A stretch of DNA of 64,000 bases from Antennarius striatus. Taxonomy: Eukaryota > Chordata > Actinopteri > Lophiiformes > Antennariidae. Of the stretch, positions 1 to 13,793 are shown piece by piece; the first letter of the stretch is position 1, and every line of letters begins with the position of its first letter. A program made the translations under genes and the position numbers. The stretch covers positions 15,799,327 through 15,863,326 of the forward strand of contig NC_090791.1 of the NCBI RefSeq assembly GCF_040054535.1, written 5' to 3'. A model generated the notes under the pieces. That model did no database searches, had not been told where the DNA came from, and worked only from the letters and a program-made list of their open reading frames with translations.

Positions 1-295
1 TCTGTTATCAAATTGTTTCAAGTAGTAGATATCATCGTCTTTATTGGAAGTTATTGTCCACAAGCAGCTTCCCACCTCATTTGATATCTAATGTATGTGG
101 AATAAGGAACCGTTTCTAGTAGTAAATGGGAGTTTTACTGAGCTAATGGGAAAACAAACATGCAGTCACTGATGTAGTAGACAACAGTTCAGCACCACAC
201 AGTACTTTATAACACTGTACTAAAGCATCTGTGAACAGGTTGGATGAGAGGTGAAACATCTGCATTACCAGTCAGTGATACCTTAGTCATGAGTG

Positions 296-535
296 ATAAT
301 TATACGTGTGTATAATATATAAAATGTATACATATATATGTATATATACACATATATTTATGTATTTAAATATACATATATATGTATATAAATATGTATA
401 TAAGTATATATAGTATATATACAGTATATATTTATATACATATACATGTATATATAAATATATATGTGTGTGTATGTATATATATATATGTATGTGTATA
501 TATATATAAATGTATGTATATGTATAGTACATAGT
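296..535. repeat. AT-rich TATA/TATG low-complexity tract
   Basis: Degenerate alternating TA, TATG and CATA repeats cover about 240 bases. Long frames of Tyr, Ile and His codons on the minus strand are by-products of this repeat and not genes. No gene signal is seen between this tract and position 700. Confidence 0.9.
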
Positions 536-715
536 AGTACTGTAGTACATATTTGAATCCCATAAAATGCAGTGCAACAGGAAGGCACACAAACATGATT
601 ATAACAAATAAGCATCATTATTATAATTAGGCTTATGTAATCTATGTTGTTGGATAACATACTGTTTATGCAACAGGTTTTTTCTCTTTGTAACTGCTGG
701 AAACACAATAATTAA

Positions 716-1070
716 CTCATTGGCTGCCAGCGCTTTGTAACAGTTGATCTCCGTCGGCGGACTTTCTCTGACGCTCCGGGCATTGATCGGTGTTTTTCTT
801 CTGTTCTTGACCAATCACAAGATGCTTAGCTGAAAACATCGTGTTGGCTCACGGGTGAGCTCTGACATATGCAGACATTGTTGCATTATAAGCTGAAGCA
901 ACTTCTCCATCTTCCTCTGATTCACCATTCTCTGTTCCATAATTGGGTCAGTCGTCATGATGCTAAATTCCATGATTAAAAGCCTGATATGCGCTTACAA
1001 GCTCCACCATACTGTCCCCCAGCCCTCACTGAACAATTGATGTCTAAAGACATCAATAGCAGCCAGTGAG
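716..1070. mobile_element. piggyBac-like MITE with TTAA target duplication
   Basis: A 355-bp element is bounded by TTAA at 712-715 and 1071-1074. Its ends are inverted: the left begins CTCATTGGCTGC and the right, read in reverse complement, begins CTCACTGGCTGC. TTAA duplication with short inverted ends is the piggyBac signature. No transposase is encoded, so it is non-autonomous. The superfamily call is inferred from ends and target only. Confidence 0.7.
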
Positions 1071-1107
1071 TTAAAATGCCATCATATAGCTATATTGGCA
1101 AAACATA

Positions 1108-1135
1108 GTGTGTGTGTGTGTGTGTGTGTGTGTGT
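1108..1135. repeat. (GT)n microsatellite
   Basis: About 14 uninterrupted GT units lie in the 5' flank or first intron of CLPP. Confidence 0.95.
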
Positions 1136-1230
1136 ATTTGTTTATTATATTGTGCTTACTGTATTTTGCCTATATACAAACAAGTATATCCCAAGTGTGT
1201 TTTCTCATTAATTTTGTGCCTTTTTTTTAG

Positions 1231-4256
<3,026 letters not shown>

Positions 4257-4667
4257 ACCCATCACAGAGCTGTTTGATACATGACTGTTCCTGAGAACAA
4301 GGTCAAGCCATGGCCATGGAGTAGCTTTTTTCCATCCCTAACCGAAACAGTGGCATTACGCACTCTATACACAACACAGCATCATTTTAGGTCCAGAATA
4401 TTAATTTAAATTAGTTATTAATTCCTGTGGTCTTTAAAATTAAAGTCAAGGAATGGCTGACAAGTTGTCATACATCTTTTGACTCCATATAGGAGTTTTT
4501 CCTCAGCAACTGTGCCGTCAACTTTCATACGAGATGATCCTTCTGCACAGCTGGATAAGACATTCATTTAAAGGAGGGGAACCCTGTTCAGACTGAGCCA
4601 TCTATTTCTGATGACACCGATGAGTGGAGAGAAACTGTATGACCCATGTTTGAATTTTCATATTTGT

Positions 4668-4673
4668 AATAAA
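4668..4673 (+). promoter_or_regulatory. CLPP polyadenylation signal AATAAA
   Basis: A canonical AATAAA lies 412 bases after the CLPP stop in TTTGTAATAAATATG. The intervening 4257-4667 is the likely 3' UTR; nothing else is seen in it. Confidence 0.7.
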
Positions 4674-5454
4674 TATGTCAATTTTGACCACAATAGATAT
4701 TTGTTGTTGATGCAAAATTGTCTCAGATTCATCCTGTCATATTCAGCAGACAAATGAACAAATCAGAAATTTGGCCATTTTTGAGTGCTACCTCTGTCTT
4801 TGTCAACACGTAACAGAGCTGATAGGAAAGGAACAATGACATATCTTAGACAGCACAATAGCTGTGTTATTGACAGTGAGAGCCTTGGATCCAATGTAAA
4901 ACACTGATAACTCTTATGATGATCACAGAAGCCAGGCTACACCTGATAACCCAGGAGAAGAGAGTTAGCCTAGCAGGTAGGGCAGCTCACTCTCATGACG
5001 GGAAAAAAGAAAATTGCAGATCTTGTGACTGACATGCGAACAAAAGAAACATTTTAATCACAAGACTGGTTATATTAAAAAAAAAAAAAAAGTGAAATCA
5101 AGACAGGGAGAGATTTACCTCTCAGTGAAAGACTGCAGTGGCAAATACCCCAACCATATTGTTTATCATTGTAACGTGGTAAGGACCTTGGGGATGTCAT
5201 TGTCTACAGTCACAGCATCCCAAAAATAATCCAATGAAATCTGCCTATGCAAGAGACCAGGAGAAGCTACTCCAGCTGCCCAGCTGCCCTGTAATGATGG
5301 GTGCATGGCTTCATCCTCTCTTCTTAACCTGATGCACATACTTGTGATAGTCACTCAATGGCTAACTGAAGCTCAGGTTGGTGACCATGGACAGCTTTTG
5401 TGCTTAATGACACAATGCTGTCTGTATCTCTTACCAGTAGATAAAAGCAGCAGT

Positions 5455-5536
5455 TGTCAGTAGTGGGATTCGTACCCACACCTCCAGGGGAGCTCTGATC
5501 TGAAAGCAGCGTCTTAGACCTTTCGGCCGTCCTGAC
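5455..5536 (-). pseudogene. tRNA-Leu(CAG)-like sequence, degenerate
   Basis: Read on the minus strand, the 82-nt stretch begins GTCAGGACGGCCG, has a long variable arm (CTCCCCTGGAG) and a B-box GTACGAATCCC, and ends ACTGACA, the pattern of vertebrate tRNA-Leu(CAG). CAG sits at the anticodon position. The anticodon stem is poorly paired, the TTC of the T-loop is changed to TAC, and the acceptor stem has one mismatch. A short TTTT follows. Most likely a decayed tRNA gene; a tRNA-derived SINE head is the alternative. Confidence 0.65.
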
Positions 5537-5944
5537 TACTTGCTCCGTAGGTTCACCAAGGTCAAAAAAGCATCTATTGTAAATTGAAATGTAGGTGATC
5601 TAGCCAGAATGCAAGTCATCAGCCTGAAGTCAAACTGACCCACCACCATACAACATCGGTTTCTGATGCTAGAGATGCCAATCACCCATTGGCGCCATAG
5701 AACCATACAGATTCTCCAAAGGAGCATTTGACATGCAGAAGTACTGTAAGCATATTGACACACACAATGTTTTGCTTGCTTAAGTATGACTGTCCAGGCA
5801 CTGTGTCCACAATTTTAGCCTACCCAAGTCTTCTGGCAAAGTTTGACATGCTAGTGTGTCAAGTGTGTCACGTCAAACATTTATTCAGTAGAGAACATGA
5901 CGAGCTGTTTTTTAGTCCAACACGACTGAGCCATACGGTAGTTT

Positions 5945-6033
5945 GCATTAGCTGGAAATCAAACCCAGGCCTCCTGGGTTTGATTTCCAGCTGAGATTTC
6001 CAGGTGAGATTCTATCACTGAACCACCAACATT
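5945..6033 (-). pseudogene. tRNA-Gly-like sequence disrupted by a palindrome
   Basis: On the minus strand it starts TTGGTGGTTCAGTGATAGAA, the 5' half of vertebrate tRNA-Gly including the A box, and ends in a tRNA-Gly-like T-arm. The anticodon region is replaced by a copy of the T-arm in opposite orientation, making a perfect palindrome at 5950-5992. It cannot fold as a tRNA. A related copy without the palindrome is at 42052-42115. Confidence 0.65.
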
Positions 6034-6329
6034 TAAAAGGTTTGGGTAGAAGGACAGTTTAGAAATGGAGTTAAATCAATTCACAATTACATCGTCATAA
6101 CCATTTGCAATGAAGTCCATGCTTTATAGAGAACATCTTTGGACTTTGATCATCCCCTGATTAGTCCTGGACCCAAAATATTTATACGTTAAGTTTTCAG
6201 TAAAATGCTCTGACTGTTTAGTTGGAATGATAAGATGTTTGGGATGTTTACACATTGACGTAATTTATTTAGTCAGCCTAAATAAATGTATTAATTCATT
6301 TATTTGTCTGCTGGCAACTTAGGCTGCTA

Positions 6330-7012
6330 CGTTTTTTCTTATAGACCTACACTGCTGGATCCAGTCTTACTGAGCTCCTCTCTCCTCCTTCTCTCTGACC
6401 CTCTCTGTTACTCCTCCTCCTCTCCGACCTCACTCCAAGTCTCCAATCACACCCCGCTAACTCAACTTCTTCCCTGGAGTCTCTGCTCTATGCCCTTATA
6501 GGTTTTCTCAGGTTCACCCCTCATCCACCCATCCACTGTGGACCTGTCCTTCCCATCCCACCAGTAGCACCATTCACCTAACCATCGGCTGGGGTTCTGT
6601 TGCCTTTCTTCCTCCGTGCCGCCAAACAGTCATCCATGCAGCTGTAATTGTGCCTTGAATTTACCAACTACATGATGGGGAACATGTATTGAAGACAACA
6701 ACCCCTATTGTCTAACTATAACCATATTGACACTGACTCTATCTGGCCTATCTGCCACTCTCTGTCTCTCTTTCTCTTACCTTGTCCTTATCTTCATTGT
6801 ATTTCTTTTCCACCCAACCGGTCAAGGCTGATGGCCACCCAATAGAGTCTGGGTCCTGCTCGGAGTTTCTTCCTCAACGAGGGAGTTTTTCCCCCGCCAC
6901 TGTCGCTTATGCTTGCTGTGGAGGGTTCAGTTGGGTTTTTCTGTCTGATAAAGTGCTTTGAAATGTCTGTTGGCATTATTAAGCGCTACATAAATAAAAC
7001 GATTGAACTTGA
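6330..7012 (+). repeat. teleost interspersed repeat with ATAAATAAAA-ATTGA type end
   Basis: Contains the widely repeated fish motif series CCCAACCGGTCAAGGC, GTTTCTTCCTCAACGAGGGAG, GGGTTTTTCTGTCTG and TTATTAAGCGCTACATAAAT, ending in an ATTGAACTTGA tail. Copies occur at 18590-18850 and 50390-50640. The block copy at 42361-42386 lacks it, so it inserted here separately. Probably a retroelement 3' region; class not resolved. Confidence 0.6.
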
Positions 7013-8085
7013 TATTAGTCAGTGCTACCTCTGACATATCTTTGACAGCACAATAGCTGTGTTTTTGACAATGAGAGCCTAGAACCCAATAGAAAACACT
7101 GAAAACTGTGTTATGACGATCACAGAAACCGGGCTACACCTGATAATCCAGGAGAAGAGAGTTAGCCTTCCCTAGCAGGTAGTGCAGCTCACTGTCATGA
7201 CAGGAACAAGATTGCAAAAATTGTTAATGACATGGAAAGAAAAAAACAGTTGGCGGGGCATCTCAAAATTTGATTAACTGGAAAACATTTTAATCACATG
7301 TCTGGTTATCAAAAGAACATCCCAGAGTCTTTGTCCCAGCACTGTGTCCACAATTTTAGACAACACAAACCTGGAAAAGTTTGATGTACTAGAATTAGTC
7401 ACGTCAAACATTTATTCAGCAGAGAACGTGTTGTGCTATTTTCTTGTCTGACACGATTGAGCCGAAAGGTAGTTTGCATTGGCCAGGATAAGATATTTCT
7501 GACATTATTCTTGTTGATGTTGGTGTAAAATCATATACATGAAGAAAGCATGTAAAACTTTATTTGTCACAAGTGTTTACAGATTTGTGTGTGTGGTAGT
7601 GTCCTGACTTCATTTGGTTTTGATTGTCTCATTCAAACACTAGATGTCTCCATATGTGCACATATAGTTTAAATGTATCCTTCAATCACATGGGCAGATT
7701 TTCACAGCTCCAATACAAAGTTAACCAACATTGTGGATGAATTGCTCTGGTTGGTGGAAATACAACAACCATCTTAACCTTAAACGGGTTAACAGTTCAG
7801 CCATTTGTTGTATGGTTTAAGAAATGAAAACACATAAATGATCATGGTCAATGTTTGCCATGTTTTAAATGTTTCTCAACCTTTTTGACTATCGTCCTGT
7901 GAATAACTGAATCAAGTGGGGAGTAAAACATGCTAAGACCTGAATTTTTATGAAAATTAATTCTTGAAATTTTTGTCACATCATAGCCAGAATCCATTTA
8001 AATTTACTCAACAGGTAGCTCAAAAGATAAGGACATGAAAACTGAAAATGACCCTCAACAATCCACGAGGTTGGGCCCATCATGT

Positions 8086-8960
8086 ATATTTAGATGTTTA
8101 CTCTTAATTCCAATGAACACGATTAAGCTCTGCACAAGTCACATAATGAAGAATTTTATCAAATATGAGGATGCATCTATTTTTCTCGAGGAATATTGTC
8201 TGGATAAAGTTATCTGAAGTGGAGATACACAAAGAGACTTGTTTCATTATATTGCTGTCACTGCCACAAAATAGCCTGTGTTATACACAATTGAAGTGAT
8301 GCAACATCTAGTAGTGTTAGTGTATTTCTGTATTTTGTTTCCCCAGCTCTGGTGTCATAAATGATAATTAAAGTGTGTAACTGGCACAGCCGTTTTGTTC
8401 TGTTCAGATATTGCTGCCATTCTGTGCGAAGCTTCAGAATAAACTGTTGGGCTATTCCAGCTCTGGTCTCAGTCTGTGCTGTACTTGGGTCCTACCTCAG
8501 ACCAGTTACACATCATGTATGTATATTTAAGATGTTTACGCCTAATTCCGATGAACACGATCAAGCTCTGCACAAGTCACATAATGAAGAATTTTATCAA
8601 ATATGAGGATGTATCTAGTGGCTGGCGAGCTGATGACATTGCTGCTCTTATTTTTCATTTCTCGAGAAATATTGTCTGGATAAAGTTATCTGAAGTGGAG
8701 ATACACAAAGAGACCCTTTTCATTATATTGCTGTCACTGCCACAAAATAGCCTGTGTTATACACAACTGAGGTGGTGCAACATCTAGTAGTGTGTTAGTG
8801 TATTTCTGTATTTTCTTTCCCTAGCTCTGGTGTCATAAATGATAATTAAAGTGTGTAAATGGCACAGCCATTTATACAATTTCCTCCGGGATTAATAAAG
8901 TATCTATCTATATATCTATCTTTCTATCTATCTATCTATCTGTCTATCAGCCGTTTTGTT
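8086..8960. repeat. internal direct duplication in block A upstream region
   Basis: About 320 bases from 8086 to 8405 (TCATGTATAT to GTTTTGTTCTG) are repeated from about 8513 to 8960, with a spacer of about 107 bases. The second copy is closer to the single copies in other blocks because it keeps the CTAGTGGCTGGCGAGCTG segment. The duplication is private to block A. Confidence 0.75.
8870..8948 (+). mobile_element. very short LINE 3'-tail insertion with (TATC)n
   Basis: CAATTTCCTCCGGGATTAAT followed by AAAG and (TATC)n interrupts GGCACAGCC/GTTTTGTTCTG. That sequence is continuous at about 8390, 26346 and 53685. Only the last few tens of bases of a LINE 3' end are present. A similar tail lies at 39996-40041. 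Confidence 0.7.
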
Positions 8961-9190
8961 CTGTGACATCTATAAAAGGTGTGAACGTGGGGTTCTTTTG
9001 TGCGAGTGACAGTAAAAGGAGTAGGGCTGATGCCACTCGCAAGGGCCGGTTTTTGTCCCATTCAATGGAAGTTATAAATGCCTCAGTCCTGAATGCTACA
9101 CTGGTGGCAGCTGTAGAACCTGCCTACAGTATTATGAGATGTATTTATGCAAGTTTGCCTAAGTAGAATATCCCTGAAGGCCTTGGTGTG

Positions 9191-9650
9191 AAATGCATGG
9201 CCTGCCACTAGAAATCATATCTGTACGCATAGTTAGCACGAGAATACACATGGATGTTTGACCTTGATAATTATTACATTGTTAAATTACAACGCGAAAT
9301 GCAATTGGCTCAGAAAATTCCTGCATAAACAAACAAGAACTGTATCAATGGATATGGATAATTCTGGGTTAAAATAAGGGCAAGATGTGAATTTTATAAT
9401 TTTCTTACTCCTTTAATAGATGGTTTTAACATTAAACTATGAACAGTTTAGTAGTTCCAGCTGTCTCTCAGCCACGTCGATTTCAAACCCTTTTTATCTA
9501 CCTTTTGTTACTTGCAATATCTTGCCATTTGAGTTTCAGTGTATGAGATGATGCGGTAGTGTCCACTCTATTAGCAGATAAGCAATAATGCCATAAAAAC
9601 TTGCGCATTTAACAGAAAAAATCTTTTCAATACTGTAGATTTACACTGTG
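9191..9650. other. single-copy-per-block spacer upstream of ODC-like A
   Basis: Paralogous spacer occurs before genes B (about 26650-27060) and C (about 53960-54370). AT-rich; no RNA gene or further mobile element is recognised. Confidence 0.6.
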
Positions 9651-9651
9651 G

Positions 9652-9736
9652 TGGGCTCCGCACAGAGCGGGACTCGAACCCGGGTCCGCCGTGTTGTGAG
9701 GCAGCAGCGCTAACCGCTGCGCCACCGTGCCGCCCC
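9652..9736 (-). mobile_element. tRNA-derived SINE head, private to block A
   Basis: On the minus strand GGCGGCACGGTGGCGCAGCG (A-box region) is followed by GGGTTCGAGTCCCGC (B box), the polymerase III promoter layout of a tRNA-headed SINE. The equivalent spacers at about 26985-27055 and 54295-54365 lack it, so it inserted after the blocks separated. The tail is short or missing. Confidence 0.75.
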
Positions 9737-9885
9737 CTCTTTTGTATGTACAAAGTAATAAAAAGGAAATGAAACACATTACAAAACATTTTAACACACT
9801 TGTCCTTCAGCCGGACATGAGCTTCATGAGTCAGTACCTTATTAGATTTTTAAGGTATCATGTTTCTTATTGTAGGTGGAGGGAG

Positions 9886-9893
9886 TATAAAGG
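9886..9893 (+). promoter_or_regulatory. TATA box of ODC-like A
   Basis: TATAAAGG inside GGGAGTATAAAGGTGTG lies 84 bases before the chosen ATG. It is conserved in all three genes (27200-27207 and 54498-54505). A start near 9915 would leave a 5' UTR of about 55 bases. The frame is also open through this point, so a longer first exon cannot be excluded. Confidence 0.55.
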
Positions 9894-9969
9894 TGTGAAT
9901 GCAGGTATTGATTGTCAGACGTATTTTCAGCTTCAAATTGACGTTTTCAAGCTACAACAGATTTTAAAG

Positions 9970-12900
9970 ATGTCAAAAACGGAGGATCGGATGGGTCATG
10001 GTAAGACAAGCAAAATACTTATCAAAGCTTATTTTGTAAAGTAATAAATGATGTATACATTTAGAAATAAGACAGGGGAATATGTGTGTGTTTTTATTTC
10101 AAGGTCCAGCATTACAGTATAAACTGATGTTATTTATGCTACGGTTTTGTCATTTCTTCTCATCTATTGCAGACCCATTAACTACAAACACATCTGTCGT
10201 ACACAATTTGTCTCCAGAAGATTGTGACATTGACATTTTAGACAAAGGGAGAACCACAAATGATTTTATAGATGATATGATAAAACTTTCAAAGGTGAGT
10301 AACACAGACATCTACACACTTTCTTGACTATGAATCTAACATTATATGAAAGTATTGAAGGATGAATCTCTTTTTTTTTCCTCATGAATCTCTACACATT
10401 TTAATTTTCAAAACAAATTATTTTGTCTTTATCCCATTTAGGACAGTGAAGAGCCATTCTTTGTAGCCAGTCTAGATAGTCTGTATATGAGGCACCTCAT
10501 GTGGGTCACTAAGTTACCTCGAGTCACACCTTTCTATGCAGTCAAGTGTAACAGCACACCTGCAGTTTTGAAGATGCTGAGAGCTCTGGGCACAGGTTTT
10601 GATTGTGCTAGCAAGGTATTATATTTTCTGTTTACTTTTTTCTTAATCCTTTTCATAGAGGAATATTGTTTTTTCAACATTTTCCTTCTCAGTTTGCTCA
10701 TTTAAAAATGTTTTTGTTATAACAGGGTGAAATTAAACTGGCCCTGTCCCTCGGAGTGACTCCTGATAAAATCATTTACGCACACACCATCAAACCACCG
10801 TCACACATCAGATATGCCTGCGCCCATGGAGTGAATGTGATGACTTTTGATAATGAGGATGAATTATTTAAAATTTCTCATAGTTATGCCAAAGCCAAGT
10901 AAGTGAAACACTGCTAATATTTTGCTCTTTGAGTGTAGTTTCATGCAAGTCTTTTGAATCGTGTTCCAGACTGGTTCTCCGCATTGCAGTGGATGATTCC
11001 AAAGCCATTGTACGACACAATTCAAAGTTTGGTGCCAGCCTGGAGACAGTTGATAAACTGCTGGAACGTGCTAAAGAACTGAGCTTAGAGGTCATTGGTG
11101 TCAGCTTTCATGTTGGAACCGGGTGCTCTGACAGTTTGGCATTCAAACAGGCCATAGCAGATGCCAGGCATGCCTTTGACATTGCAGTAAGTCATTATCA
11201 TAGGAAATTCACACTACAAATAAAAAGTGTGTTTGAATGTTTCACAGGTATAGTTATTGATCTGTTTTACTGTGATGGTTAGGGCTAGAGCTGGGTGCAG
11301 TGGCGGGCAGTGCATTTCACACCTAGGCCTTCAGCGATGCTCCTCTTGAATAAATACATCTCATAATATTTGAAGCGGCTCCCACCGCTGCCACCAATGT
11401 AGCGTTCGAGGACTGAGATGTTTATAACTTCTCTCAAATGGGACAAAAACTGTTGCTTTTGGGAAGGCGTCAGTCGTACTCCTTTTTTTTGTCACTCCAA
11501 CAGAATCCCGCAGCCACACCTTTTATAGATGTCACGCAGCTATGTCACAGAACAACTCACTGCTGCGCCATCATAACACTGTGGCACAACTTTGTGGCAT
11601 AACATTCAAATTCCTCAAAAAAAGGAAAAAGTAAGAGCAGCAATATCATCAGCTCGGCAGCCACTAGATAATCCTCATATTTGACAAAATGCTCCCTGAC
11701 ATCTGATTCCGTAACATAACGCAAAACAAGTGCGAGCTTTGCAGCGTTACCCAAGTCTGAGGTCTTATCCACCTTTACAGTGACAAAAAGTGCTTTTTGT
11801 CTCTCGTGTTGTCATCTCTTCTCCAGTCACTTCTAAAATAGAAAGAATGAGGTCATTTTGTATTTTGCCAGATGTCCCAGTTCACATTCTGTTAGTGGAC
11901 AAGTGGTAACGCAGGCCTGTGTCATGCTCAGCAAGAAAGGAAAAGTTCCATGTTGTTGCGTACCTGTTCACCGAATGCATTCTGGTGTACCCAAAAGTTT
12001 TTAAAAGCACCAGAGTTTGCAAATGTCCAGTATACAGTGCTCCCTCGTTACTCGCGGTTAATGCATTCCAGAACCACCCGTGAAAAACAAAATCCTGCGA
12101 CATAGCAACAAACTCTTTATTTTAGTATTTACAGGAATTTAAACGTTTATGAACCCTCCCCATACTGATATTAAACCACCTTATATCTGTATTACCCCCC
12201 CCCCCCTCTTATAGACTTTAAAGCACTTTTGTATAAAAAAGAAAAGTTGCAGGAGTACCCGTGAGTCGGAGCGCAGTGCACACAAGGATACTGTGTGCAA
12301 CTGCCTTTTTAACTTTCTTTTTGTTTTGTTTTGTTTACAGAATTTAATGGGCTTCCAAATGAATCTCTTAGATATTGGTGGAGGATTTCCTGGGAGAGAC
12401 GACCAGCAAGTGAAATTTAATGAGGTAAAACAAAATTATATTACTAAATATGTGAATAATGGTGATAAAGCTACATCCTCTTCATCACTAGTGTTGAATT
12501 ATTCATAATCTAATAAATATCCAGACTGGACCACATTAAATTTTTCCAAATGCTTTTCATCTATTATCTACAATTACATTGATTGTACTGCATGCAAACA
12601 CATGGAATGATGTATAATCTGTGAATTATGATTTAACATATTGTATTCCTGTCGTCTTAGCTTTCAGATGTCATTAATGCAGCACTCGATGAATATTTCC
12701 CAGCTGACAGTGGAGTGAAGGTTATCGCTGAACCAGGTCAATACTTTGTGGACCCAGCTTTCACACTGGTGATGAATGTTATTGCCAAAACCACCATCAC
12801 AGATGATATGGATAAACATTGTGGTAATGTATACAGGATTTGAAGCACATGTTACACTCCTGATGTTAGTGAATTCGAAGTGTAGTTTTATATTACTTTT

Positions 12901-13793
12901 AGAGGCTGAGGGATAACAGAAGGTTGTGCAACATGTCACTACTAGAAATAAATTAATCCACAGACAGCCATACTGTTTAAGTCTTCATTTACAGGTTTAT
13001 TGACTTCATGTGGTGATTTTTTAAAACAGTATGATTATATAATATATTGTATTTGCAAATAGTTTTGTATAATTTCATATTGATTCATATTCTTTTATAC
13101 CAAGTTGAACAGATCAATTTCTTTCAAAATTTGAATTTAGTCTGCAAAGAACCAAATGTTTTTGAAATGATTGTTAGTGTACATTATATTATTTTGATGT
13201 ATTTTACCAGACATTAAGGAAACCCCCCCACACAGAATGATGATATACTTAGTAAATGATGGAGTGTTTGGGTCCCTGGCGGCTGTGAATATTAATCCTA
13301 AATATAAGAAAATTGAACCCTTCCTCCACAAGGTAAATATAATTCCCATCACCACAACACAATCATGATATGTTTTGTTCAATATGGACATAAGTGCCTG
13401 AAAATCTTGACTCTAAATTAAGCTCAATGACCCATCTTGACCTCTACATGTTAATATTATGGGATGGGCAGACTGAGATAACAGGAGAACCAATTTGATT
13501 TGTGGCTTTAATGTCATCACTTTCATTTACAGGCTGTGGAGACCAGTGAGCAGAAATACCTGTCTGTTCTCTGGGGTCCAACGTGTAACATTCTTGACAA
13601 AATAACTGAGAGTTGCTGGCTTCCTGAGTTGCACATCGGAGACTGGCTCCTGCTCGACAACATGGGTGCTTACACTATTAGTTTTCGCACTGACTTCAGT
13701 GGATTTGAGAGAACACACATTTACCCTGTGGTGACAGCTGAGACTTGGCACACCTTAAACCTCTCTCACACATACAACATTATACTGTCATGA
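9970..13793 (+). CDS. ornithine decarboxylase-like protein, copy A
   Basis: PLP-dependent group IV decarboxylase family; canonical ODC converts ornithine to putrescine in the cytosol as a homodimer. Nine exons join in frame to 448 residues: 9970-10000, 10173-10294, 10442-10615, 10726-10898, 10970-11186, 12341-12424, 12661-12823, 13211-13332 and 13533-13793. Mouse equivalents: Lys86 (K69, PLP Schiff base, PFYAVKCN), Arg171 (R154), Lys186 (K169), His214 (H197), GGG 252-254, Glu291 (E274), Asp338 (D332), Cys380 (C360), Tyr409 (Y389). Changed: Gln294 for R277, Asn381 for D361, Thr217 for S200. The N-terminus is about 17 residues longer than mouse. The end (YNIILS) stops about 33 residues early, removing the PEST/degron tail. 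No stop or frameshift. An antizyme-inhibitor role or altered substrate are alternatives. Confidence 0.9.
11290..11800 (-). pseudogene. hAT transposase fragment in intron 5 of ODC-like A
   Basis: The minus strand reads [19 protein letters not shown] at about 11715-11771, then [16 protein letters not shown]. This matches the segment just before the catalytic core in hAT transposases of the ZMYM/DUF4371 type, where a DxTTD(I/L) motif leads into a LRYV strand. The element's outer end is at about 11300 (CAGTGGCGGGCAG, typical of hAT termini). Genes B and C do not have it. The coding remnant is about 70 codons, far too short to work. Confidence 0.6.
12030..12275. mobile_element. mariner-like short inverted-repeat element remnant
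   Basis: TACAGTGCTCCCTCGTTACT, a following CGCGG and CCACCCGTGAAAAACAAAAT resemble the start of widespread vertebrate mariner-like non-autonomous elements, beginning next to a TA dinucleotide. The right end is unclear near 12275. It lies in ODC-like A intron 5 and is absent from B and C. Confidence 0.45.

Larger units (their letters stand above)
4780..6290. repeat. first copy of the locally duplicated flank (CLPP 3' side)
   Basis: Words such as CACCTGATAACCCAGGAG, GAGAGTTAGCCTAG and CACAATTTTAGCCTACCCAA recur in the same order at 41640-42386. The first part also recurs at about 7030, 21620, 44050, 52500 and 63350. This marks the left limit of the block whose later copies carry the ODC-like genes. 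It contains two degenerate tRNA-like sequences, listed separately. Confidence 0.75.
7013..9190. repeat. block A upstream region, with hAT-derived sequence
   Basis: Paralogous to 21590-22638 plus 26097-26650, 44036-44904 plus 48049-48308, and 52430-53960. The stretch from about 8560 to 9190 matches, in reverse complement, the hAT-transposase-bearing fragment in intron 5 of ODC-like A (11290-11800). It includes the words AATTTTATCAAATATGAGGATG, CTAGTGGCTGGCGAGCTGATG and GAAGGCCTTGGTGTGAAATGC. Much of this upstream region is therefore a decayed DNA transposon. Confidence 0.65.

Noticed and set aside
287..708. Long Tyr/Ile/His-rich open frames on the minus strand
   Set aside because: They are produced by the TATA/TATG repeat and have no protein-like composition.
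9970..13793. Calling the ODC-like genes antizyme inhibitor (AZIN)
   Set aside because: AZIN1 loses several PLP contacts (equivalents of D88, R154, R277, Y389), whereas here only R277 is changed and the PLP lysine context is intact. The possibility is kept as an alternative.
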